Shown in pieces: positions 33,682-43,381 of a stretch of DNA of 64,000 nt (positions within the stretch are counted from its first letter, which is position 1; each line of letters begins with the position of its first letter). This DNA comes from Pyxidicoccus xibeiensis. Lineage in GTDB: Bacteria; Myxococcota; Myxococcia; Myxococcales; Myxococcaceae. Position numbers and translations under genes: made by a program. A model generated the notes under the pieces. That model saw nothing but the letters and a program-made list of their open reading frames with translations, was not told the origin of the DNA and ran no database searches. The stretch lies in NCBI RefSeq assembly GCF_024198175.1, contig NZ_JAJVKV010000016.1, positions 124,001 through 188,000 on the forward strand, read 5' to 3'.

Positions 33682-34542
33682 TCAGCTGGCCAGGGCCGGA
33701 GCCACCTGGAGCGACGGTCCGGTGCCCGCGGTCATGCGCTGGAACTCCGTGCCGCAGTGCGCGGAGAACACACGGACCTCGTGAGAGTGCTTGCGCACCA
33801 ACTCGCGCAGCCGCACCTGGTTGGCGACGCGCGCCGCGTTGTCCGTCGAGCGGAGCCGCTGGAAGAGCGCGAGCCCGAGCGGGCTGCGTGGGGCCACGGG
33901 GTTCATCTCGTGGTGGCTGAAGTACGCATCGCCCGCGTGGAGCAGCCAGCCGCTGCCGGTCTTCACGGCGACACCGCAGTGTCCCTCCGAGTGGCCCACG
34001 AGTGGCACCAGCAGCACCTCGTCGCCGAGGCCAGGAATGGGGCGCACCGCCTCGAAGCCGAACCAGCGCTCGCCCGCCACCTCATGGGGCATCCACCGTG
34101 GGCCATGCGCCCACTGCACCGGGCGGTAGCCGAACTTGCGTGAGGCAGGATTCCGCGAGGCGTCGTACTCATCGCGGAAGACGTGGACCTCGGCGGTGGG
34201 GAAGTCGGCCAGGCCCCCGGCATGGTCCAGGTCCAGGTGGGTGGGGAGGATGTGACGCACGTCCTCGCGCCGGAAGCCGAGCCGCTCGACCTGGGCGACG
34301 GCGGTCTCCCGAGGGTCGAGCCTGGGCGCGTTGCGCTTGAGGAAGCTCCGGCCGAGGCGGCGCGGGTCCTGGACATCGCCAATGCCGAGCCCCGTGTCGA
34401 CGAGGACGAGGCCCTGCCGGGTCTCCAGCATGAGGCAGTGGCAGACCATCCGGGCGCGCCCGAAGAAGCTGCCTTCGCCCTGGACGAATCGAGGACCCCC
34501 GGCGGGGCACAGGCTGCCGCAGTTGAGGTGATGGACGTGCAT
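33682..34542 (-). CDS. Metallo-beta-lactamase-fold hydrolase
   Basis: 286 residues. The metal motif reads THLDLDHAGG (His102, Asp104, Asp106, His107), with further ligands in VGHSEGH and HAGDAYF. The usual second His of HxHxDH is Asp here, a variant seen in the lactonase-like branch. The general layout (N-terminal MHVHHLNCG, then LETRQGLVLVDTG) resembles N-acyl-homoserine-lactone lactonases and related esterases. The substrate cannot be assigned. Divergent from the AraC gene, 144 bp apart. Confidence 0.82.
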   Translation of the reverse strand: MHVHHLNCGSLCPAGGPRFVQGEGSFFGRARMVCHCLMLETRQGLVLVDTGLGIGDVQDPRRLGRSFLKRNAPRLDPRETAVAQVERLGFRREDVRHILPTHLDLDHAGGLADFPTAEVHVFRDEYDASRNPASRKFGYRPVQWAHGPRWMPHEVAGERWFGFEAVRPIPGLGDEVLLVPLVGHSEGHCGVAVKTGSGWLLHAGDAYFSHHEMNPVAPRSPLGLALFQRLRSTDNAARVANQVRLRELVRKHSHEVRVFSAHCGTEFQRMTAGTGPSLQVAPALAS

Positions 34543-34686
34543 GGTCAGCTCCTCGCCGGGACGTGCCGGGCGTGCGGGGTTGTCATGCCGGATACCTACG
34601 GAAAGTCGTCGGGATGCGATTGGAGGAATCGGCCATGGCCCGTGGGCCGGGTTGAACACCGCGAGGCGGTGACCCATGCTGTGACG

Positions 34687-35493
34687 ATGACTGACGCGTC
34701 CGTTCAGCTCGCGCCGCGAGGCGTGCTCGCGGGCTTCGTGAAGGGATTCCGGGTCGTCTCGCGGGGAGCCGATGCCCGCCCCTACGTCCGGCTGCCGGAT
34801 GGCGAGGTCGACCTGGTCATCCGCTTCAGGGGCGAGCGCGGAGCGGCGCACGCCATCGGCCCGAGGCTGAGCCCGCTGCGCAAGGGCACCGAGGTCCTGA
34901 CGCCGCAGATGCTCGTGGTGCGCTTCAAGCCGGGAGGTGCATACCCGTTCTTCGGCCTGCCGATGTCCGAGCTGACGGACCGCATCCTGTCCCTGGACAC
35001 GCTGTGGGGCACGGAGGGAGCGCGGCTGCGCGAAGCGCTCACGGAGGCACCGTCCGTGGTGGACCGGCTGCGCCTGCTGGACACGGCGCTCACCGAGCGC
35101 CTCCGCCGGGGAGACGTCTTCGAGCCCGCGGGGGCGTACACGGTGCGGCGAGCCGTCCGGCTGCTCACGGAGGCCACGGAGCTGCCGCGTGTCGACGCGC
35201 TGGCGAGAGAACTGGGCGTCAGCGCTCGACAGCTGCGCCGGGCCTTCGACGACGTGGTGGGAATGGGCCCCAAGGAGTTCGCGCGCGTGGTGCGCTTCCA
35301 GCGCGCGGTGCGGGCCTCGGAGCGCGCCGCCACACCGGACTGGGGCGCCATCGCGGTGGCGGCGGGCTACTACGACCAGTCGCACCTCATCACCGAGTTC
35401 AAGCACCTGACGGGCACCACACCGGGGGCGCTGATGCGTACGCGTCTCCAGTCCACGGCGGCGCGTGGCGGAGTGGAGAGACGCAATGAGTGA
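34687..35493 (+). CDS. AraC-family transcriptional regulator
   Basis: 268 residues. The N-terminal ~150 form a DUF6597-like sensing domain (GFVKGFRVVSRGADARPYVRL-type start). The C-terminal AraC double helix-turn-helix (~165-260) shows LARELGVSARQLRRAF and the second helix AVAAGYYDQSHLITEFK with a GTTPG end. It probably controls the divergent metallo-hydrolase gene. It ends 198 bp before the GTG of the efflux operon, and a longer reading of the adaptor ORF overlaps its stop. Confidence 0.85.
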   Translation: MTDASVQLAPRGVLAGFVKGFRVVSRGADARPYVRLPDGEVDLVIRFRGERGAAHAIGPRLSPLRKGTEVLTPQMLVVRFKPGGAYPFFGLPMSELTDRILSLDTLWGTEGARLREALTEAPSVVDRLRLLDTALTERLRRGDVFEPAGAYTVRRAVRLLTEATELPRVDALARELGVSARQLRRAFDDVVGMGPKEFARVVRFQRAVRASERAATPDWGAIAVAAGYYDQSHLITEFKHLTGTTPGALMRTRLQSTAARGGVERRNE

Positions 35494-35515
35494 AGCGTGG
35501 AGGGGCACTGAGCGG

Positions 35516-35590
35516 CACTTCCGCTGCCGTGGCGCCCGCCTGCCCGCCCTCCGTTGATCCACTGTCCGCTTCTGGGACGACACTTTCCGC
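35516..35590 (+). promoter_or_regulatory. Repeated CACT(G/T)TCCGC sites upstream of sigma54 promoter
   Basis: CACTGTCCGC at 35560-35569 and CACTTTCCGC at 35581-35590 lie exactly 21 bp apart (two helical turns). A one-base-shorter copy, CACTTCCGC, is at 35516-35524. They sit about 100-170 bp before the predicted transcription start, the usual position for enhancer sites of NtrC-type activators. A 10-bp palindrome GGGACGTCCC is at 35608-35617. Assignment to the operon's own activator is an inference. Confidence 0.4.
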
Positions 35591-35662
35591 AACCGGGCAC
35601 CGGACCTGGGACGTCCCCCCTCCTCCCGAGCAAATCCAGGGATTTGAACGGCCAGAAGCAAT

Positions 35663-35678
35663 TGGCACGAGCCTCGCT
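35663..35678 (+). promoter_or_regulatory. Sigma54 (-24/-12) promoter
   Basis: TGGCACGAGCCTCGCT matches the sigma54 consensus TGGCACG-N4-TTGCW at all defined positions but one (TC for TT), with exact GG-to-GC spacing (GG 35664-35665, GC 35676-35677). Predicted start is near 35689, directly before the GTG at 35691, so the mRNA would be nearly leaderless or translation would begin further in. The operon encodes a sigma54 activator and its kinase, which supports this strongly. Confidence 0.7.
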
Positions 35679-35690
35679 CTTAGAGAGGCC

Positions 35691-36931
35691 GTGGACATCC
35701 CCAAAGCCAAGAAGAAGACCCGCAAGCCCTGGGTCCTCGCCATCGGCGGAGCCTGTGTGCTGCTCGCGGTGACGGTGGGCCTGTCGCGCCTGCGTCCGGC
35801 GGCGCCCACGGTGGAGCGCGCCTCGGTGTGGCTCGACACGGTGAAGCGCGGGCCCATGGTGCGGCAGGTGAAGGGCGCGGGCACCCTGGTGCCCGAGTAC
35901 ATCCGCTGGCTCACCGCCGACACGGCGGGCCGCGTCGAGCGCATCCACGTGCGCCCCGGCGCCACCGTGACGGCCGACACGCTCCTCATGGAGCTGTCCA
36001 ACCCCGACGTGCAGCTCCAGGCCCTGGAGGCCGAGCGCCAGCTCGCCAGCGCGCAGGCCGAGCTCATCCGCATGCGCACCGAGCTGGAGACGATGCGCCT
36101 GGCCCAGGCCGCCACGGTGGAGACGCTCACCACCGACTCCGCCGACGCCGTCCGCCGCGCCGCGGCCAGCGACACCCTCCACAAGAAGGAGCTCATCGGC
36201 GAGCTCGAGGTGACGCAGACCCGCGAGAAGGCCGGCGAGCTGTCCCGCCGCCTGGAGCTGGAGCGCAAGAAGCTCAACGTGGTCGCCGTCAACATGAAGG
36301 ACCAGCTCGCCGCCCAGGAGGGCCAGGTCGAGCGGTTGAAAGCGGTCGCCCGCTTCCGACGTACCCAGGTGGAGTCCATGAAGGTGCTCGCCGGGGAGGA
36401 CGGGGTGCTGCAGGAGCTGCCGCTGGAGCTGGGACAGTGGGTGACGCCGGGCGTACTGCTCGCGAAGGTGGTGAAGCCCGAGCGGCTGAAGGCGGAGCTG
36501 CGCATCGCCGAGACGCAGGCGCGCGACATCCAGCCCGGCCAGAAGGCGTTGGTCGACACGCGCAACGGGGTGGTGGAGGGCACGGTAGCGCGCGTGGCCC
36601 CGGCGGCCAGCCAGGGCACGGTGCGGGTGGAGGTGTCGCTGCCGGCCGAGCTGCCCCGTGGCGCCCGGCCCGACCTCACGGTGGAGGGGACGGTGGAGCT
36701 GGAGCGGCTGGGCAACGTGCTCTCCGTGGGCCGCCCCGCGGGCGCGCAGCCCAACGGGACGATGTCCCTCTTCCGGCTGATGCCCGGGGGCGACGAAGCG
36801 ATTCGGGTGCCGGTGCAGCTGGGCCGGGGTTCGGTGAACGCCGTGGAGGTCGTACAGGGCCTCCAAGAAGGCGACCAGGTGGTGCTGTCTGACATGGCCG
36901 CGTGGGACGCGGTCGAGCGGGTGAGGTTGCG

Positions 36932-36935
<4 letters not shown>
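35691..36935 (+). CDS. Periplasmic adaptor (membrane-fusion) protein of an ABC efflux system
   Basis: 414 residues from GTG at 35691. A Lys/Arg-rich N-terminus precedes one membrane segment (~13-30). Then come the halves of a lipoyl/barrel-sandwich domain (RIHVRPGATVTADTLLMEL), a long helical hairpin with many Glu/Gln/Leu (~110-215), and a beta-barrel region. It matches HlyD/MacA-type adaptors that link an inner-membrane ABC transporter to an outer-membrane pore. An ORF reading back to 35490 is less coding-like and contains the sigma54 promoter. First gene of the seven-gene operon. Confidence 0.85.
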
Positions 36936-37696
<761 letters not shown>

Positions 37697-37792
37697 TCCC
37701 CGCTTCACGCTCCGTCCCGCACCGTGCCCCCGAAGGCGCGGCCACGGGAGGGGTGCGCCTCTACGCCTCACGCTCCGTCTCACCGGAACCCC

Positions 37793-40213
37793 ATGGAAAC
37801 CCTCCTCCAGGATGTCCGCTACGCGCTGCGCACGCTGAGCAAGAGCCCCGGCTTCGTGCTGGTGGCGGTGCTCGCGCTGGCGCTCGGCATCGGCGCGAAC
37901 AGCGCCGTGTTCAGCGTGGTGAATGGCGTGCTGCTCAAGCCGCCGCCCTTCGCGGAGCCGGACCGGCTGGTCCACGTCTGGGGCAACTTCCTCAGGATGG
38001 AGCTGAAGGACATCTCGGTGTCGGTGCCCGAGTACCGGGACTACCGCGAGCTGCCGAAGGCCTTCGCGTCGGTGGCGGCCTATGACGAGAACGACGCCAC
38101 GCTCACCGGCGGGGACGTGCCGGAGCGGCTGAGCGTGACGAACGCCACGGCCTCGCTCTTCGCCACGCTGGGCGTGTCGCCGGTGCTCGGCCGTGCCTTC
38201 ACCGAGGACGAGGAGACGCCGGGCCGCGAGCGGGTGCTGGTGCTGACGGACAAGGCGTGGCGCTCGCGCTTCGCGCAGGACCCGAAGGTGCTGGGCCGCA
38301 CGCTGCAGCTGGATGGGGACTCGTACACGGTGGTGGGCGTGCTGCCGCCCGGGGCGGAGTATCCGGCGGACACGGACGTGTACGCGCCCTTCGCGCCCAC
38401 GCCGGAGCAGGCGTCGCAGGAGCGGCGCGGCAGCCGGTTCCTCAGCGTGGTAGCGCGGCTGAAGCCCGGCATGACGCTGGCGGCGGCGCAGGCGGACCTG
38501 GCGCGCGTGGGCCGGGAGATGGAGGCCGCGCACGAGAACAACTACAAGGGCGGCGGCTGGGCCATCACCGTGAAGTCGCTGGAGGACGAGGTGGTGGGCG
38601 ACGTGCGCGGCACGCTGTGGCTCTTGCTGGGCGCGGTGGGCTTCGTGCTGCTGGTGGCGTGCAGCAGCGTGGCGAACCTGCTCCTGGCGCGAGCGGCGGC
38701 CCGCGGTCGCGAGGTGTCCATCCGCGCGGCCCTGGGCGCGGGCCGGGGGCGGCTGGTGGCGCAATTCCTCACGGAGAGCTTGGTGCTGGCGGTGACGGGC
38801 GGTGCGCTCGGCCTGCTGCTGGCGATGTGGGGCACCGACATGTTGCTGGTGGTGGTGGGCGACGGGCTGCCGCGTGCGACGGAGGTGGGACTGGACGTGC
38901 CGTCGGTGCTCTTCACGGCGGGCGTGTCCCTGCTCACGGGTATCGTCTTCGGCCTGGTGCCGGCGCTCCAGGTGAGCCGCGCGGACCTGAGCGGCGCGAT
39001 GCGCGAGGGGACGCGCGGCACGGATGGGAAGAAGGCGGGCCGGCTGCGCGCGGGGCTGGTGGTGGCGCAGGTGGCGCTGGCGCTGGTGCTGCTGGTGGGC
39101 GCGGGCCTCTTCGTGAAGAGCTTCCAGGCGCTGCACGAGGTGGAGGCGGGCTTCACCCCGGAAGGAGTCCTCACCGGCAGCATCGCGCTGCCCCAGGCGG
39201 CGTACTCGGAGGCGGCGCGCCGGGAGACGTTCATGGGCGAGCTGCTCACCCGAGTGCAGGCCCTGCCCGGCGTGGAGTCCGCGGGGGCGGCGAACATGCT
39301 GCCCCTGGGAGGCCGCACGGACAACAGCTTCGACATCGAGGGCCGGACGAAGGGGCCGGACGAGGCGTGGCCGGCGGTGGAGACGCGCTTCGCCAGCGCG
39401 GACTACCTGCGCACGCTCCAGGTGCGGCTGCGCGACGGGCGCATGCTGCAGGAGACGGACAACTCCGCCGCGCCGGGGGCGGTGGTCATCAACAAGACCT
39501 TCGCGAACCTCTACTGGCCCAAGGGCGACGCGCTGGGCCAGCGGCTGAGGCTGCACCGGCAGACCACGCGCTGGGCTACGGTGGTGGGCATCGTCGACGA
39601 CGTGCGCGAGTGGGGCCTGGACAAGCCCGCGCGCCCGGCGGCGTACTACGCGGCGGCGCAGTTCCCGCTCTACAACCTCAACCTCGCGGTGCGCGCGAAG
39701 GCGGGCAGCCCGGAGGCACTGCGCACGGCGATTGAAGCCGAGGTGCGCGCCCTGGACGGCAACCTGCCCCTGTTCAACGTGGCGCCCATGGTGCGACTGG
39801 TGGACGACTCCATCGGCTCGCGCCGGCTGTCCGCCCTGCTGATGGGACTGTTCGCGGGCACCGCGCTGCTGCTGGCCGCGCTGGGCATCTCCGGCGTCAT
39901 CGGCTACTCGGTGGCGCAGCGCACGCGCGAGATGGGCATCCGCATGGCGCTGGGCGCGGCGCGCAGGGACGTGCTGACGTTGGTGCTGGGCCAGGGCCTG
40001 AAGCTGGCGGGCCTGGGCGTGGCGGCGGGGCTGATGCTCTCGCTCGGGCTGGCGCAGCTGTTGAGCACGCTGCTGTACGGCGTCACGGCGTATGACCCGT
40101 GGACCTTCGTCGGAGTGGCCGCGCTGCTGTGCGGCGTCGCCCTCTTCGCCACCTGGCTGCCCGCGCGCCGCGCGACGTTGGTGGACCCCATCATTGCCCT
40201 GCGCTCCGAATAG
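37793..40213 (+). CDS. MacB/FtsX-type ABC permease of the ADOP family (copy 1)
   Basis: 806 residues. The N-terminus [15 protein letters not shown] with SPGF is typical of the 'acidobacterial duplicated orphan permease' (ADOP) group. There are two FtsX-like modules, each with a periplasmic MacB-type core and transmembrane helices: one membrane segment near 20-42, helix sets around 275-425, and a C-terminal set 675-795. [16 protein letters not shown] is the classic FtsX coupling motif. Unlike many ADOP proteins it is not orphan: ATPase genes flank it on both sides. Confidence 0.9.
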   Translation: METLLQDVRYALRTLSKSPGFVLVAVLALALGIGANSAVFSVVNGVLLKPPPFAEPDRLVHVWGNFLRMELKDISVSVPEYRDYRELPKAFASVAAYDENDATLTGGDVPERLSVTNATASLFATLGVSPVLGRAFTEDEETPGRERVLVLTDKAWRSRFAQDPKVLGRTLQLDGDSYTVVGVLPPGAEYPADTDVYAPFAPTPEQASQERRGSRFLSVVARLKPGMTLAAAQADLARVGREMEAAHENNYKGGGWAITVKSLEDEVVGDVRGTLWLLLGAVGFVLLVACSSVANLLLARAAARGREVSIRAALGAGRGRLVAQFLTESLVLAVTGGALGLLLAMWGTDMLLVVVGDGLPRATEVGLDVPSVLFTAGVSLLTGIVFGLVPALQVSRADLSGAMREGTRGTDGKKAGRLRAGLVVAQVALALVLLVGAGLFVKSFQALHEVEAGFTPEGVLTGSIALPQAAYSEAARRETFMGELLTRVQALPGVESAGAANMLPLGGRTDNSFDIEGRTKGPDEAWPAVETRFASADYLRTLQVRLRDGRMLQETDNSAAPGAVVINKTFANLYWPKGDALGQRLRLHRQTTRWATVVGIVDDVREWGLDKPARPAAYYAAAQFPLYNLNLAVRAKAGSPEALRTAIEAEVRALDGNLPLFNVAPMVRLVDDSIGSRRLSALLMGLFAGTALLLAALGISGVIGYSVAQRTREMGIRMALGAARRDVLTLVLGQGLKLAGLGVAAGLMLSLGLAQLLSTLLYGVTAYDPWTFVGVAALLCGVALFATWLPARRATLVDPIIALRSE

Positions 40214-40228
40214 GCGCACGAGAGAATC

Positions 40229-40906
40229 ATGTCCCAGCCCCTCATCTCCCTCCGTAACGTCGAGAAGTCCTACCCCCTGGCGGGCGGCCGCGCCTGGGTG
40301 CTGCGCCGCATCGACCTGGACATCCAGCCCGGCGAGTTCGTCACGCTGATGGGCCCGTCCGGCGCGGGCAAGTCCACGCTGCTGTCCATCCTCGGCATGC
40401 TGGATGCGGAGTGGACGGGCGAGTACGTGCTGGACGGCCAGTCCGTCCACGCGATGAAGCCGAAGGAGCGCGCGGAGCTGTCGCGGCGCACCATCGGCTT
40501 CGTCTTCCAGCAGTACCACCTGCTGGACAACCTCACGGTGGCGGAGAACCTCGAAGTCCCGCTGTCCTACCGCAACCTCAAGCGCAGTGAGCGCGAGTCG
40601 CTGGTGGGTGACATGCTGGACCGCTTCAGCCTGGTGGGGAAGAAGGACCTGTTCCCCTCGCAGCTCTCCGGCGGCCAGCAGCAGCTGGTGGGCATCGCCC
40701 GCGCGCTCATCGCCAACCCCAAGGTGCTGCTGGCGGACGAGCCCACGGGCAACCTCCACTCGGCGCAGGCGAAGCACATCATGGAGGTCTTCCAGCGCCT
40801 CAACAAGGACGGCACCACCATCATCCAGGTGACGCACTCCGAGGCCAACGCCGCGTATGGCCACCGCATCATCCAGCTCGCGGACGGCTGGCTGCAGAAG
40901 CCCTGA
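40229..40906 (+). CDS. ABC transporter ATP-binding protein, MacB/LolD type (copy 2)
   Basis: 225 residues. Complete ATPase with Walker A GPSGAGKS, signature LSGGQQQL (the usual Arg is Leu), Walker B LLADEPTGNL and switch His in VTHSE. Fifteen base pairs after the first permease gene and 20 before the second. Sequence differs considerably from copy 1 (no N-terminal extension), so this is not a recent duplication. It probably serves the second permease, or both ATPases serve a mixed complex. Confidence 0.92.
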   Translation: MSQPLISLRNVEKSYPLAGGRAWVLRRIDLDIQPGEFVTLMGPSGAGKSTLLSILGMLDAEWTGEYVLDGQSVHAMKPKERAELSRRTIGFVFQQYHLLDNLTVAENLEVPLSYRNLKRSERESLVGDMLDRFSLVGKKDLFPSQLSGGQQQLVGIARALIANPKVLLADEPTGNLHSAQAKHIMEVFQRLNKDGTTIIQVTHSEANAAYGHRIIQLADGWLQKP

Positions 40907-40926
40907 AGGCACGAGCGAGACACTCC

Positions 40927-43338
40927 ATGCTGAGCGACCTGAAGATGGACCTGCGGTACGCGCTGCGCACGATGCGCCAGTCGCCCGTGTTCACGGTGGC
41001 GGCGGTGCTCGTGCTGTCACTGGGCATCGGCGCGACGACGGCGCTCTTCAGCGTGGTGGACGCGGTGCTGCTGCGGCCGCTGCCCTTTCCGGAGCCGGAG
41101 CGGGTGGTGATGCTGGGCTCGGACACGCCGCAGCGGGTGTCTCCGCGCTACAGCCTGATGTCCTTCGACGACATCGCGCGGCAGTCGAAGCAGCTCGTCT
41201 CGCTCACCGCGTACAGCAATGACGTCTTCAACCTCACCGGCGACGGGGACACGCAGCAGCTGCGCGGCACGGTGGTGGTGGGAGACTTCTTCAAGGCCTT
41301 CGGCGTGCAGCCGCTGCTCGGGCGCACCTTCACGCTCGAGGAGCAGCGCACCCCGGTGGCGGTGCTGTCCTACGGGCAGTGGCTGGCGATGGGCGGCGGG
41401 CAGGACGTGCTCGGCCGCACGCTGACGCTGAGCGGCCATCCGTACACGGTGGTGGGGGTGATGCCGCCCTCGTTCCAGGTGCCCCGCGCCACGACGGCCG
41501 TGTGGGTGCCGTACGACAGCCAGCCGGGAGCGGCCACGTCCGAGGCGCGCACGGCGCGCGGCTATCGCGCCTTCATCGTGACGGGACGGCTGACGCCGGG
41601 CGCCACGCTGGAGTCCGCCCGGCAGGAGCTGGCGGCGCTCGCTCCGGAGCTGCTGAAGCAGGACGCGGCGCTGGAGCTGGGGGTGGTGCGCTACTCCGAC
41701 CAGCTCACCCGGGACGTGCGCCTGGCGCTGTGGGTGCTGCTGGGCGCAGTGGCGCTGGTGCTGCTGCTGGCGGCGGCCAACGTGGCCCATCTGCAGCTGG
41801 CGCGCGCGGCGTCGCGGCAGCGCGAGCTGGGCATCCGCGTGGCGCTGGGCGCCGGGCGCGGGCGGCTGGTGCGGCAGCTCCTCACGGAGAGCGTGCTGCT
41901 GGCGGCGCTGGGCGGCGTGGGCGGGGTGCTGCTGGCCCTGTGGGGCACGGACTGGGTGGTGGCCCTGGGCGGCAATGCCCTGCCGCGCGGCGGCGACGTG
42001 GCGGTGCAGGGCCGGGTGCTGCTCTTCGCGCTGGCGGTGACGCTGCTCACGGGCGTGGGCGTGGGGCTGGCCCCCGCGCTGCAGCGCACCCAGCTGAGCC
42101 CGGGGACGGTGCTGGGCCGGAGCGCCAGCGAGGCGTCCCGGGGGCGGACGCACGCGGCCCTGGTGGTGGCGGAGGTGGCGCTGGCGCTGCTGCTCATCAC
42201 CGGCGCGGGGCTGATGCTCAAGAGCTTCTGGCGGCTGCAGCAGGTGGACCCCGGGCTGGACCCGGAAGGCGTCTTCGTCGCGCTGGTGTCGCTGTCCAGC
42301 GACCGCTACACCCACGGCGACGACGTGAATGCCTTCTACCGGAACCTGATGACCCGGCTCGAGGCCCGTCCGGAGGTGGCGGCGGCAGGCGTGGGCCAGA
42401 GCCTGCCGGGAGGCTTTGACATCCGCCGCTCCGGCTACTGGGTGGAGGGGACGGAGGACGTGCCCAACCGGCCGCATGCTCTCGTCAACGCCTCCTCGCC
42501 GGGCTTCCTGGAGGCGCTGCGCGTGCCGCTGCTCGCGGGCCGCCGGCTCACCGCGGACGACCGCAAGGACACCCCGAGAGTCCTCGTGGTGAGCGAGCAC
42601 TTCGCCCGCAAGGTCTTCCCCGGGCAGGACGCGGTGGGGCGCCGGGTGACGTTCGGCGGCGACGACGCGCAGGGCAACCCGCTGTGGCTGACGGTGGTGG
42701 GCGTGGTGGGGGACGTGCCGTACGCCGGGGTGGAGTCGGGGCAGGAGCCCACGGCGTACCTCCCCCTGGCGCAGGGCGGAGACGGGCCGGACCTGGGCGC
42801 GCAGCTCGCGGTGCGGGCCGCGCCGGGCCTGTCGCCCCAGGCGCTGGAGGCGGTGGTGCGCGAGGAGCTGCGCGCGGTGGACTCCACGGCGGCGCTCGCG
42901 CAGCCCACCACGCTGGAGGACCGGCTGGCGGTGGACCTGGCCCGGCCCCGCTTCCGCACGGTGCTGCTGGGCAGCTTCGGCGTGCTGGCGCTGGTGCTGG
43001 CGGCGGTGGGCATCTACGGCGTCATGTCCTACGTGGTGGCGCAGCGCTCTCACGAGATGGGCGTGCGCATGGCCCTCGGTGCCCAGCGGCGGGACGTGCT
43101 GGGCCTCGTCGTGGGGCAGGCGCTGCGGCGGGTAGGGCTGGGGCTCGGGCTGGGGCTCGCTGGTGCGCTGGCGGTGCACCGGGTGATGGAGGGCCTCCTC
43201 TATGGCGTCAGCTCGCTGGACCTCACCGTGCTGGGCGCGGTGGCCGCGGTGCTCCTGGGGACTGCCTGGCTGGCGAGCTGGCTGCCAGCACGCCGTGCGG
43301 CCAGCGTGGACCCCGCCTCCATCCTCCGTCGCGGCTGA
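40927..43338 (+). CDS. MacB/FtsX-type ABC permease of the ADOP family (copy 2)
   Basis: 803 residues with the same architecture as the permease at 37793: LKMDLRYALRTMRQSPVF start, two FtsX modules, and the HEMGVRMALGAQRRDV coupling motif near the end. The two permeases are clearly related but diverged through the periplasmic parts, suggesting different substrates or an obligate heterodimer. No outer-membrane TolC-like gene is present, so that partner must be encoded elsewhere. Confidence 0.9.
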   Translation: MLSDLKMDLRYALRTMRQSPVFTVAAVLVLSLGIGATTALFSVVDAVLLRPLPFPEPERVVMLGSDTPQRVSPRYSLMSFDDIARQSKQLVSLTAYSNDVFNLTGDGDTQQLRGTVVVGDFFKAFGVQPLLGRTFTLEEQRTPVAVLSYGQWLAMGGGQDVLGRTLTLSGHPYTVVGVMPPSFQVPRATTAVWVPYDSQPGAATSEARTARGYRAFIVTGRLTPGATLESARQELAALAPELLKQDAALELGVVRYSDQLTRDVRLALWVLLGAVALVLLLAAANVAHLQLARAASRQRELGIRVALGAGRGRLVRQLLTESVLLAALGGVGGVLLALWGTDWVVALGGNALPRGGDVAVQGRVLLFALAVTLLTGVGVGLAPALQRTQLSPGTVLGRSASEASRGRTHAALVVAEVALALLLITGAGLMLKSFWRLQQVDPGLDPEGVFVALVSLSSDRYTHGDDVNAFYRNLMTRLEARPEVAAAGVGQSLPGGFDIRRSGYWVEGTEDVPNRPHALVNASSPGFLEALRVPLLAGRRLTADDRKDTPRVLVVSEHFARKVFPGQDAVGRRVTFGGDDAQGNPLWLTVVGVVGDVPYAGVESGQEPTAYLPLAQGGDGPDLGAQLAVRAAPGLSPQALEAVVREELRAVDSTAALAQPTTLEDRLAVDLARPRFRTVLLGSFGVLALVLAAVGIYGVMSYVVAQRSHEMGVRMALGAQRRDVLGLVVGQALRRVGLGLGLGLAGALAVHRVMEGLLYGVSSLDLTVLGAVAAVLLGTAWLASWLPARRAASVDPASILRRG

Positions 43339-43381
43339 CGCCGTCCCATTTCTGGCACATTCTCTCTGGTAGGTACCCCCC

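Noticed and set aside
35490-35690. ATG at 35490 as the adaptor start
   Set aside because: The extra 67 codons look non-coding, contain the sigma54 promoter and have no family similarity. The GTG at 35691 starts a typical Lys/Arg-rich plus membrane-helix N-terminus.
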